A DNA stretch of 64,000 nucleotides, taken from assembly GCA_028716365.1 (NCBI GenBank), contig JAQUPZ010000001.1, positions 775,393 to 839,392 on the forward strand, read 5' to 3'. The notes beneath the pieces were generated by a model. That model was not told where the DNA came from and did no database searches. It saw nothing but the letters and a program-made list of their open reading frames with translations. The stretch's first letter is position 1, and each line of letters begins with the position of its first letter. The translations under genes were made by a program, and so were the position numbers. This document shows, piece after piece, positions 56,209-64,000 of the stretch. This DNA comes from Kiritimatiellia bacterium (GTDB taxonomy: Bacteria; Verrucomicrobiota; Kiritimatiellia; UBA8416; YA12-FULL-48-11).

Positions 56209-58026
56209 ATGAAGCAATTAAATAAAATGTCTATAGTGGTAATCATTGCCTTCTTTATTACAGATTTTACGTTTGCGAAAGATGTATTTGCTCCGGTTGA
56301 TATCAGGCAAGTCAAGGTTGGCGGTGAAATTGGCCGGCGGATTGATGTGACAATTACAAACAATCTTCAGAAGTTAAATCTGGACGGCGATTTTCTGGAT
56401 CCATTCCGGAAAAAGGACAAAGGGAATTATATCGGGCTTGGCAAGTTGATTGATACTGTTGTCAGGATGGCGGCATATACGGGTGAAGAAAAAGTCATCA
56501 CGATGAAAAAGTATCTCGTTAACGAAACGATTAAGACGCAGGGTCCAGATGGTTATATCGGCAACATGCCGGAGTCGAACCGGATGAAAAACCTGTGGGA
56601 CATCCACGAAATGGGCTATATCATTTTCGGTCTTGTCAGTGACTACCGGCTGTTTGGTGAAAAATCATCGCTCGAAGCCGCGCGGAAAGCGGTGGATTAT
56701 ATCATTGATCACTGGAAAATCCTGCCGCCTGACTGGGAGCAGAAAACATCCGTTGCTACCCATGTAGGCATTACAGGTATTCATCGCACGATTCTGGCTT
56801 TGCATTTGGCAACAGGTGATAAACGTTATTTGGATTTCTGCACGAGGGAACTTGGTCTTCCGGACTGGAATACACCGATTGTCATTGGCCGGCGGAAACT
56901 GATTGAAGGACATGCGTATGCATTCATGGCTGCGTGTCTTGCCCAGCTGGAAATGTATCGCCTTCAACCAAAAGAGAAACTCCTGCGGCAGGCAATGATG
57001 GCTATGAATTTTATAACCGCGAAAGATGGAATGGCGATTACCGGTGGAATTGGTCAATGTGAGATATGGACAAATGATCAGGATGGCCGTGGAGACCTGG
57101 GCGAAAGTTGTTCCAGCGCATACCAGCTGCGTGTATATGACAGCCTGCTCAGGCTGAAGGGTGATTCACGGTTCGGTGACATCATGGAACGAACGATTTA
57201 CAACGCGTTATTTGCAGCCCAGTCACCTGATGGCCGCCAAATCCGTTATTACGCCCCTTTCGAAGGGAGTCGAATATATTGGCATGGCGACACTTACTGT
57301 TGTCCCTGTAATTACCGGCGAATTATCGCTGAATTACCCTCGATGGTTTACTACCGTCTCGATAAAGGACTGGCCGTAAACCTTTATTCGCCTTCGCAGG
57401 CCAGAATTGATTGTGACGGTGGATTGTCGGTGACAGTTCGTCAGGAGACTGACTATCCGAACTCGGGTAATGTCATGATTAGTATCGAACCATCAAAAAC
57501 GGCGACTTTTCCTGTAAAACTCCGAATCCCCGGTTGGTGCAAAGATGCAAAGATTTCTGTCAATGGTCAGCCGTGTGACAGATCGACCAGTGCTGGAACA
57601 TTTGTAACAATCAAACGCGAGTGGAAAACGGGCGACAAGATTGCTCTCGATATGCCGATGAGCTGGCGGCTTGTACAGGGAAGGCAGAGGCAGGCAGGGC
57701 GTGCGGCGATAATGCGCGGGCCGCTGGTTTTCACGCTTAATCCTGAACAGGACAAGAATCTTGTGAAGAAAGATGGCGCGGACCTGGTGAGAATGATCAT
57801 TGATCTTGCATCAATAGAACAATCGCCGGTACCAAGTGATGCTGTACATCCCGGTGGTGTAGCGTGCCGTCTTAAAGTTGGCAGTAAAGGTTTTGGAATG
57901 GATAATCCCGGAGATCTGACACTGTTATTAACCGAATTTCCTGATCCTGATGGCAAGTGCGTCTATTTCCGTGTGCCGGATTTAAGCACTGCGGTTCCAG
58001 ATGAATTGCTCGGATCGTGGAAATAG
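56209..58026 (+). CDS. GH127 beta-L-arabinofuranosidase-like (DUF1680)
   Basis: 605 residues with a signal peptide (SIVVIIAFFITDFTFA). The (alpha/alpha)6 domain carries the GH127 cysteine site CCPCNYRR, with C364 and C365 corresponding to the zinc-bound cysteine nucleophile region of characterised members, and GGIGQCEIW with E285 as candidate acid. C-terminal beta domains follow (PVKLRIPGWC; RGPLVFTLNPEQD). It would cleave beta-L-arabinofuranosides or related glycans. Start: GGAAAGGGGAAA precedes ATG 56209; the longer frame from 56095 lacks a signal. Confidence 0.9.
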   Translation: MKQLNKMSIVVIIAFFITDFTFAKDVFAPVDIRQVKVGGEIGRRIDVTITNNLQKLNLDGDFLDPFRKKDKGNYIGLGKLIDTVVRMAAYTGEEKVITMKKYLVNETIKTQGPDGYIGNMPESNRMKNLWDIHEMGYIIFGLVSDYRLFGEKSSLEAARKAVDYIIDHWKILPPDWEQKTSVATHVGITGIHRTILALHLATGDKRYLDFCTRELGLPDWNTPIVIGRRKLIEGHAYAFMAACLAQLEMYRLQPKEKLLRQAMMAMNFITAKDGMAITGGIGQCEIWTNDQDGRGDLGESCSSAYQLRVYDSLLRLKGDSRFGDIMERTIYNALFAAQSPDGRQIRYYAPFEGSRIYWHGDTYCCPCNYRRIIAELPSMVYYRLDKGLAVNLYSPSQARIDCDGGLSVTVRQETDYPNSGNVMISIEPSKTATFPVKLRIPGWCKDAKISVNGQPCDRSTSAGTFVTIKREWKTGDKIALDMPMSWRLVQGRQRQAGRAAIMRGPLVFTLNPEQDKNLVKKDGADLVRMIIDLASIEQSPVPSDAVHPGGVACRLKVGSKGFGMDNPGDLTLLLTEFPDPDGKCVYFRVPDLSTAVPDELLGSWK

Positions 58027-58113
58027 ATTTACTCTTCGAAACTGGTATTTTTAAAACGTCTTAGCGCGCGTGGTTAATTCGTGACTGCTACAACGTTCAT
58101 GAATTAATCGGGT

Positions 58114-59505
58114 TCATGTGAGACCGGGGAGTTCCCATCCTTTTCGATAAGTGCGGCGTAGAAACTTGTTAGCCGCCGGCACGTTCGTAATTTGCATGTT
58201 TGGAGCATCCCAATTAAGCAGAGTGTCGGGCACGCGTTCCGCTACATTGCCGAGCAGGACGGCTTCGACCATTGGTGCAATTACCGAAAAGTCGGCGCTG
58301 GACTTTTTCTTTTCCAGGCAGGAATTCAGAAATTCGTGGTAGTGGTTCGGCCATGGCGGCAGTTTCGGCATGGGCGGTTTGGCCGCCGACTTGTTACGCA
58401 TGATCAGGCGGGGGGCGGCAGAGGAAAGCTGCGACATGAGCCACCCTTCGGAACCGGCAACTACCGAACCTTCAAGCGGTAATTGCTTCAGGCCGACTTC
58501 TTTGGCCAGTTCGCAAATCTCAGGCGGTGGAAGCAAATTCGCAGCGGCTTTTCCAGTCATACCGTCAAACCACTCCACGGTCAGCGGTTTACCTCCGGTT
58601 TTCTCGTTGCCCGGATATATCCAGGTGATATGTGCACCCTGGGGCCACGTGTCGTTGAAACGGGCAGGTGTATTTTTCCATGATTCCTGAACCTCAGCTT
58701 TGACCGAGATCGGTACGGTTAATCCGGTTCCCTTCCAGACAGAACTGTGAATATGGCAGCCGATATCGCCAACCCAGGCAGAACCGAAATCCTGCCAGAT
58801 GCGCCATATACGGGGATGGTAGATTTTGGCGGCATAAGGGCGCTGGGGGGCTGTTCCCAGCCAGAGATCCCAATTGAGAGATTCGGGAATGGGGTCGGCC
58901 TCCTTCGGGCGCGTGACTTCGATGCGCGATATGCCTTCACGGTTGGAAAAGAGGTACACATGTTCTACTGTGCCGATTGCATTATCCTTAAGTAGCTGGA
59001 CGGTCATGCGGTCATACACACCTGCGGAATGCTGGATGCCTAGTTGAGTGATTACTCCTTTTTCTTTGGCGGTGTCCCGAAGGAGACGGCACTCGGCCAT
59101 ATCGTGGCAGAGTGGTTTCTGGCAATAGACATGCTTGCCTGCACGCATGGCGCTGGTTGCAATGATAGTGTGCATATGGTCTGGAACGGAAACATTAACC
59201 GAGTCGATCTTGTTGCTTTCATTCGCCAGCAGTTCCCGCCAATCTGTGTAGGTCCTCACACCGGGGAGTTTTGCAGCAGCCTTTGTCAGCAGGGCTTTAT
59301 CAACGTCGCAGATTGCCACGATTTGTGTCCGCTCGTGCGACTTGATGTTAGAAAGATCGCTTCCGCCCATGCCACCGATACCGATGCATGCATGGTTGAG
59401 TTTTTCATTGGGAGAAGAGGGTGATGTCTGGCCCAATGTTTGTCGCGGAAGAAAAGTTGTAATGGCTGTTACGGTCGATGCCGCAAGGAAAGAACGTCTA
59501 TTCAT
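58114..59505 (-). CDS. Tat-exported Gfo/Idh/MocA oxidoreductase, paralogue
   Basis: 463 residues with a Tat signal (MNRRSFLAASTVTAITTF). Closely related to 32446-33828: ACIGIGGMGGSDLSNIKSH, YCQKPLCHD in place of EKP, VGDIGCHIHSSVW and the terminal RTYRKGWELPG all correspond. It lacks the lipobox of that paralogue, so one is predicted soluble and the other lipid-anchored. The start is ATG 59505 with AAGGAG upstream; the TTG at 59514 abuts that Shine-Dalgarno. Divergent from the FucI-like gene. Confidence 0.88.
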   Translation of the reverse strand: MNRRSFLAASTVTAITTFLPRQTLGQTSPSSPNEKLNHACIGIGGMGGSDLSNIKSHERTQIVAICDVDKALLTKAAAKLPGVRTYTDWRELLANESNKIDSVNVSVPDHMHTIIATSAMRAGKHVYCQKPLCHDMAECRLLRDTAKEKGVITQLGIQHSAGVYDRMTVQLLKDNAIGTVEHVYLFSNREGISRIEVTRPKEADPIPESLNWDLWLGTAPQRPYAAKIYHPRIWRIWQDFGSAWVGDIGCHIHSSVWKGTGLTVPISVKAEVQESWKNTPARFNDTWPQGAHITWIYPGNEKTGGKPLTVEWFDGMTGKAAANLLPPPEICELAKEVGLKQLPLEGSVVAGSEGWLMSQLSSAAPRLIMRNKSAAKPPMPKLPPWPNHYHEFLNSCLEKKKSSADFSVIAPMVEAVLLGNVAERVPDTLLNWDAPNMQITNVPAANKFLRRTYRKGWELPGLT

Positions 59506-59578
59506 GGTTTTCAATCTCCTTGTTTATCTTTCATATAGTCAATCTAACACGGGCCGGATTTTCTCATGTTGCAGATTG

Positions 59579-59603
59579 CGCAAAATAAATACTGCATTTT
59601 GCG
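59579..59603. promoter_or_regulatory. Inverted repeat in a divergent promoter region
   Basis: CGCAAAAT and ATTTTGCG pair exactly around nine bases, 73 bp upstream of the minus-strand Gfo/Idh start and 166 bp upstream of the FucI-like start. Candidate operator shared by both. Confidence 0.45.
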
Positions 59604-59769
59604 TAATTACTCGCTTTTGCCGGGATACGTCCTGCCTTTGTAAGGCGGATTTTCGCAAATCATATATCTGGTTTCATTTCGACATGTGTAGTAAAGTAAA
59701 CTGCGTAGTTGTGAAATTCATTTATAAACCGTTCGAAAAAATAATTTCTTACAACTTGCGAGGTGTCTT

Positions 59770-61305
59770 ATGAAGCGACGAGATTTCCTGGCGACTGGCT
59801 TGGCAACGGTTGCGGCAGGCGCTTTGGTGCAGAGAATGCTGGTCGCGGCAGAACCGGCGAAGGAAACCGCAAGGATTGACGGAGCAGGGGGCATCGCCCA
59901 GCACCCGCGTGACACAAAACTCTGCGTAAAACCTGTTATGACAAACATAATCCACTCGGACGAATGGCAGGGACCTTGCCGCTGGACTTCCGTCAAGCCG
60001 GAGGTCGAAAAGAGCAATGCCGAGAAACGCTTTACCGAGTGGGCGAAGCAACTTAAAGAGAAAGGCATTGGCCGAGTGGAAGATGTACAATTACTGGAGC
60101 CAGTTCATGTGACATTTTCTGAGAACTGGATAATCAAGTCCGACCAAATCGCAAAGCTCGAAGCCGACAAAAACCAGACAGATGTTTATTTTATCATCGC
60201 ATCGGGCAGTGCGCGCTCAGCGTATGAGATCGGCAACATGTTCAATAAGCCGATAGTACTCGATGGGCTTAATTGCCGGAATGTCAGTATTGCCGGCTAT
60301 GTGTTGGCCAAAGAGAACGAGGTCTTTATTTCGGGTAACGACATGGATCTCGCAAAGCTTTTGTCGCTGCTACGGGCGAGAAAGGTGTTTCGCCAGACGA
60401 AAATCCTTTATCCTACGAATGGTGTGCCGTCTTTCTCACCAGACACCGTTTGGGATTTCGGGGACCTCCAGAAGCGGCTCGGTGTGGCCGTAAAGACCAT
60501 CAAGTACCGCGAACTTATCAAGGAAATGAACCGGCTGTTGTACGATCGGGCCGAAAACCAACGTGCCGAGACAGATGCAACGGAACTGGTTCGTAAAGCC
60601 GATAAGTTGTTCATCGACAATAAATTCGTTGTTCGCAGTATGCTGTTCGACCGCTGTATCAGGAACCTTATGGCCCAACATGGGTGTAACGCGTTTACCA
60701 TCGACTGTTTCGAGTTCTGCCCCAGCTTGTTGCCACAGAAATGGTTTGTCACGCCCTGCCTGCAGCATGCTCTGTTCGGCAATGAGGGGATCGCCTCATC
60801 GTGTGAGGCGGATTTAGGAATTCTTCTGGCGCTGCGCCTGTTGATGAGCGTATCGAATAAGTCGTGTCACCAGGGTAATGCCGACCCCAGACCAGGCAGC
60901 ACTTTCCGGATCAACCATAGCGCTCCAAGTATGAAAATGAATGGAATGAATGCGCCTGGCCTGCCGTATCAACTGGGTCGATTCGTCGATCAGGGCTGGG
61001 GGACAAAGGCAGTTATCGATTTTATGAATAATGATGAGAAAACTGTCACCGTTGCCCGTGTTGATCCAACAGCGACAAAGCTACTCGTACTCAAAGGGAC
61101 CCTGGTCGGGTCAAGTGGTTGGGACAAAGACCTGCTCGGATGTTCGGTAGAGGCCGTCATTAAGCCCCCTGAGGGCCGGGCTGACGAATTTTTGAGGCGA
61201 CGGATGATTTATGGTAATCACCTCTCTTGGGTCTATGGCGACTACTCGAAGGAATTAAAGACCCTTGGTGAGATGCTCGGTTTGGCAGTGGAAGTGATTT
61301 CTTGA
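59770..61305 (+). CDS. Tat-exported L-fucose/L-arabinose-isomerase-like protein
   Basis: 511 residues with a Tat signal (MKRRDFLATGLATVAAG). The C-terminal half resembles the FucI/AraA isomerase fold: NAFTIDCFEFCPS, then GNEGIASSCEADLGIL, CHQGNADPRPG and GNHLSWVYGD. Those enzymes interconvert aldoses and ketoses in the cytoplasm with Mn. Export of this fold is unusual, and in PVC genomes such proteins are uncharacterised. GAGGTG lies 4 bp before the ATG. Divergent from Gfo/Idh, with which it may be co-regulated. Confidence 0.8.
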   Translation: MKRRDFLATGLATVAAGALVQRMLVAAEPAKETARIDGAGGIAQHPRDTKLCVKPVMTNIIHSDEWQGPCRWTSVKPEVEKSNAEKRFTEWAKQLKEKGIGRVEDVQLLEPVHVTFSENWIIKSDQIAKLEADKNQTDVYFIIASGSARSAYEIGNMFNKPIVLDGLNCRNVSIAGYVLAKENEVFISGNDMDLAKLLSLLRARKVFRQTKILYPTNGVPSFSPDTVWDFGDLQKRLGVAVKTIKYRELIKEMNRLLYDRAENQRAETDATELVRKADKLFIDNKFVVRSMLFDRCIRNLMAQHGCNAFTIDCFEFCPSLLPQKWFVTPCLQHALFGNEGIASSCEADLGILLALRLLMSVSNKSCHQGNADPRPGSTFRINHSAPSMKMNGMNAPGLPYQLGRFVDQGWGTKAVIDFMNNDEKTVTVARVDPTATKLLVLKGTLVGSSGWDKDLLGCSVEAVIKPPEGRADEFLRRRMIYGNHLSWVYGDYSKELKTLGEMLGLAVEVIS

Positions 61306-61328
61306 TATTTCCGTCACTGACCGGGTCG

Positions 61329-61985
61329 TTAGTTATTGTTTACATCTATAAAGATATATTTATCGAGGCCTTTCCAAAAGGATTTGTACATTGCCTCCTG
61401 AAGTGGAGGGTATTTTATGCCCTCAAATTTTCCTCCTGTTAGAATAACTACATTCATGTGTAATTTTCTATCTGGCAAGGTTGTGGCGTGGACTGTCCAT
61501 TCTACCATTTCAAGACCCATATCAGGCATAAAGAGGTGTTGCGATTCCATTTCCCTAAGTGTGCGTTCCGTATTTTTATAACCAAGATACAACAACTTCT
61601 CTTTTTTCTCATCGCGTTCGATTGCCATGCGCTCGGATTCAGTCAGTGGAATGCCAAGTAGTGTATAATTCTCTTCAGTACCCGGTTTTACGACCTTCAT
61701 CCCATGTGCAGAACAATAATCTAAAAGAACCTTATACAGTTCACTGCTTGGAGCAGCGATGACTCGTTTGCTCCAGGCATCACATATTTCCTTTCGCCTG
61801 CGCTCCCAGTCGGGCAAATCCTTTGCGTCCTTGAGTTTTAAATATGCTTGCATTGTACTTCTATGAATAATGGCGTTGTGTACACCGGTACAGCCAGATA
61901 AGAACAGCAAGGCTATTACTGTAAATACCCTGACGATCAGGCGGGTATTAATCTGTCGAAAGTGTAGTAAATTCTTTTTTTCCAT
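61329..61985 (-). CDS. Predicted lipoprotein, function unknown
   Basis: 218 residues. A charged N-terminus is followed by VFTVIALLFLSGC, where LSGC is the lipobox. The mature part is helical in its middle (NTERTLREMESQHLF) and ends in a short beta region; no domain is recognised. GGGGAA lies 8 bp upstream of the ATG. It is convergent with the FucI-like gene, 23 bp apart. Confidence 0.72.
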   Translation of the reverse strand: MEKKNLLHFRQINTRLIVRVFTVIALLFLSGCTGVHNAIIHRSTMQAYLKLKDAKDLPDWERRRKEICDAWSKRVIAAPSSELYKVLLDYCSAHGMKVVKPGTEENYTLLGIPLTESERMAIERDEKKEKLLYLGYKNTERTLREMESQHLFMPDMGLEMVEWTVHATTLPDRKLHMNVVILTGGKFEGIKYPPLQEAMYKSFWKGLDKYIFIDVNNN

Positions 61986-62083
61986 TTTGTTCTTTTCCCC
62001 GTAATCAAGGATTGATAAGAACGTAGGACTTATAAACTTTTTTGTAAAACGATTTCTCGTTGTTAATCATAGTAGGAAACATA

Positions 62084-62782
62084 ATGAAATATCAAAAAAT
62101 GATCGGCATTGTTCTTGGTGGTTTGTTGGCTGTGGTCTGTAATACGGCGGCGGACGAATGGAAAGTGTTGTTTAATGGCAAGGACCTCGATGGCTGGGCC
62201 ATCACCGGTAAACCGGAAGGTTGGGCCGTGGAAGATGGCGCTATCGCATGTCAGGTAAAGGGTGGGGGATATCTTTATACCAGGGAGCAATACGAAAACT
62301 TCGTGCTGGCACTCGATTTCAAAGTGTCGCCGCCCGCCATGAAAGTAAATCCAAAGACCAAGAAGGAAGAAGCACACAAGTGTAACAGCGGCGTGTTCAT
62401 TCGCTGGTCTGATCTTAAGAACGTCGTACACACCGGGATCGAGGTGCAAATTCTTGACAGCGTTGGCAGTACAAAATCCACCAAACACGATTGTGGCGCA
62501 CTTTATGATATGGTGGCGCCGTCTAAAAATGTTGAGAAGCCTGTTGGTGAATGGAACCATATGGTCATCGCCTGCAAAGGGCCAATCATTTCCGTCGAGT
62601 TGAATGGTGAAAAGATCTGCGAGATGAACGAGGACCAGTTTGACAAGCCTAACCAGAATCCTGACGGGACACCGAATAAATTCAAGAACGCATGGAAAGA
62701 TATGCCTCGCAAAGGTTATATCGGTTTCCAGGACCACGGCGGCCGGGTCTGGTTCAAAGACGTCAAGATCAAGGTGTTCTGA
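62084..62782 (+). CDS. DUF1080 (3-keto-disaccharide hydrolase) family protein, second copy
   Basis: 232 residues with a signal peptide (IGIVLGGLLAVVCNTAA). WKVLFNGKDLDGWAITG and HKCNSGVFIRWSD are the family hallmarks, and IGFQDHGGRVWFKDVKIK closes the domain in the standard way, including the histidine of QDHGG that the copy at 15388 shows as QMHAG. It is closer to the family norm than that copy. ATG 62084 follows GTAGGA; a TTG at 62060 is disfavoured. Confidence 0.9.
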   Translation: MKYQKMIGIVLGGLLAVVCNTAADEWKVLFNGKDLDGWAITGKPEGWAVEDGAIACQVKGGGYLYTREQYENFVLALDFKVSPPAMKVNPKTKKEEAHKCNSGVFIRWSDLKNVVHTGIEVQILDSVGSTKSTKHDCGALYDMVAPSKNVEKPVGEWNHMVIACKGPIISVELNGEKICEMNEDQFDKPNQNPDGTPNKFKNAWKDMPRKGYIGFQDHGGRVWFKDVKIKVF

Positions 62783-62858
62783 ACCGTGCTGTATGATGTA
62801 TTGTGAATGATGTGCTGAACCTGTCTCGCTGTTTGTATTGGTTTGGAGACAATTCTTT

Positions 62859-63842
62859 ATGAGCGCATCCGGACATATTTTACCTGCCATTGTTTTATTT
62901 GTTCTTTCACCTGCCATAGGGGAACTGCTTTCGGGTTCCTCGCCACCTGCAGAATTTTTTCATCCGGTTCGTTTCTTACTCCTTTCCGCGCTCTACGGCA
63001 GTGGCGCAATCCTGGTACGTGAACTGACTGTTTGCTGGCAGAAGGGCTGGTTCAGTTTATTCCTTCTGGGTGCTGCATACGGAATCATTGAGGAAGGACT
63101 TTGTTGTAAGAGTTTCTTCGATCCTAACTGGCCTGATGTAGGAATACTCGGGACATATGGCCGCTGGCTTGGTGTAAACTGGGTTTGGACGTTTCTCCTT
63201 ACGATTTATCACGCGGTTTACAGTATCGCGATCCCCATAACGCTTGTTGAACTTATTTTCAGGGAACGTCGTGGTGAAACCTGGGTCAGTCGGAAGGCAC
63301 TCACTTTCCTGGCCCTTTTACTCTCATTTATTACTGTTGTTGGTTTTCAGGTGCTTCCTCATCCGGCAAGGGTTTATCGTGTGTCATTATTGCCAGTCGT
63401 GCTGACCATAGGAGTTGTTATTTCCCTGTTTTTTTTAGCCAGGCAACTCCCGGTTCCCCACAGTAGTGATTTTGTCAACAGACAGGTTCCACGTCCTTTT
63501 TGGTTTCTGGCAGTGGGTTTTCTCGGAACACTGTTACTGTTTATTTTTTTTGGAGGATTGCCAAAGACAAAAATTTTACCGGTAATCACCATTCTGCTGG
63601 GATTGGGAATAACGATTATAGTGGCGATCCTGGTTTGGAATATATCCGGTTACGGCCGGCTTTGGTCGGATTTACATCGGCTGGCGCTGATAAGCGGCGC
63701 ATTGGGTTTCTTTATTCTGCTTGCACCATTTCATGAACTGGCAAATGCCAAACGACCGGATAATACCGCGGGTATGACTGCTGTTGGTCTTGCAACGTTT
63801 ATCCTGCTGCTTTGGTTGAAACGACGCCTCAAGCAGATGTAA
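62859..63842 (+). CDS. Multi-pass membrane protein, unknown function
   Basis: 327 residues with about eight hydrophobic segments. YGIIEEGLCCKSFF and a later TIYHAVYS faintly resemble the paired-glutamate and histidine motifs of CPBP-type intramembrane proteases, but the expected arginine is missing, so this remains a weak hypothesis. GGAGA lies 9 bp before ATG 62859. An 11-bp half copy of the palindrome at 15326 (GAACCTGTCTC) sits at 62817-62827. Confidence 0.7.
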   Translation: MSASGHILPAIVLFVLSPAIGELLSGSSPPAEFFHPVRFLLLSALYGSGAILVRELTVCWQKGWFSLFLLGAAYGIIEEGLCCKSFFDPNWPDVGILGTYGRWLGVNWVWTFLLTIYHAVYSIAIPITLVELIFRERRGETWVSRKALTFLALLLSFITVVGFQVLPHPARVYRVSLLPVVLTIGVVISLFFLARQLPVPHSSDFVNRQVPRPFWFLAVGFLGTLLLFIFFGGLPKTKILPVITILLGLGITIIVAILVWNISGYGRLWSDLHRLALISGALGFFILLAPFHELANAKRPDNTAGMTAVGLATFILLLWLKRRLKQM

Positions 63843-63853
63843 ATTTCGTACAA

Positions 63854-64000
63854 TGAAAACTGATCGTTTAAATAGTGATAAGAATTTTGTGAAGATTAAC
63901 CGCCGCAGGTTCCTGAACCAGTTTGTTATTGGATCCGCCGGCCTGCTGTCTGGTTGTGCTATCCCTGTGCGACAAAGAAAGGTTGCTTTGTTCCGATTTC
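63854..64000 (+). CDS. Start of a Tat lipoprotein, cut by window edge
   Basis: 49 codons are visible and the frame stays open at the right edge. The N-terminus shows three arginines (INRRRFLNQFVIG) and then a lipobox LLSGC with C35, i.e. a Tat-dependent lipoprotein signal like that of the Gfo/Idh protein at 32446. No clear Shine-Dalgarno precedes ATG 63854. The product is unknown because the body lies outside. Confidence 0.7.

Noticed and set aside
62063..62917. Minus-strand frame of 284 codons opposite the second DUF1080 gene
   Set aside because: The DUF1080 reading is unambiguous; the antisense product is low in typical protein features.

Overview
The window reads as about 64 kb of chromosome from an uncultured-type member of the PVC group (Planctomycetota, Verrucomicrobiota, Lentisphaerota or Kiritimatiellota). 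The phylum cannot be fixed from this sequence. The grounds are: many twin-arginine (Tat) exported Gfo/Idh/MocA oxidoreductases, sugar-isomerase TIM barrels, DUF1080, ThuA and PmoA-like (DUF6807) proteins; very large alpha-L-rhamnosidases; a giant beta-rich membrane protein; and palindromic interspersed repeats, some of them inside coding sequence. There is no SusC/SusD pair, sulfatase, rRNA, tRNA, CRISPR array or transposase gene. Most genes have purine-rich Shine-Dalgarno sequences, and these often move the start to an ATG downstream of the longest possible frame.

Layout. 2-5356: the 3' part of a giant membrane protein. 5357-7295: an AT-rich island with a B12-binding radical SAM gene. 7296-15255: exported hydrolases (beta-propeller, esterase, Tat glycosidase-like, neutral-ceramidase-like) and a membrane protein. 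15388-17033: a DUF1080 plus isomerase pair. 17044-18051: a V-N-x-P-V repeat protein on the minus strand. 18363-25064: a TetR regulator followed by six sugar-metabolism genes; the regulator and the six-gene run share an 18-bp operator. 25404-28989: two more isomerases and a PQQ-type propeller. 29200-33828: a PmoA-like and aldo/keto-reductase-like pair on the minus strand, divergent from an AraC regulator, then a Gfo/Idh lipoprotein. 34000-36898: an M14 peptidase and a URO-D-like protein. 36960-58026: GH78, three GH106-type proteins, GH127 and an MFS transporter, interrupted by a lipoprotein, an MTHFR-type protein and a PfkB kinase. 58114-64000: Gfo/Idh, an exported FucI-fold protein, a lipoprotein, a second DUF1080 protein, a membrane protein and the start of a Tat lipoprotein.

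How the genes may work together (inference). The glycosidases would release L-rhamnose and L-arabinofuranose from pectin-like or other rhamnosylated glycans. Exported oxidoreductases, DUF1080 proteins, ThuA and isomerases would oxidise, cleave and interconvert sugars outside the cytoplasm, resembling known 3-keto-glycoside routes. The MFS carrier, cytosolic isomerases and PfkB kinase would complete uptake and catabolism.

The strongest non-coding observations are: a three-site TetR operator set; two homologous elements of about 185 bp with a constant frame but different hairpins; and cloverleaf-folding palindromic repeats, one in a 3' untranslated region and one inserted in frame inside a GH106 gene.
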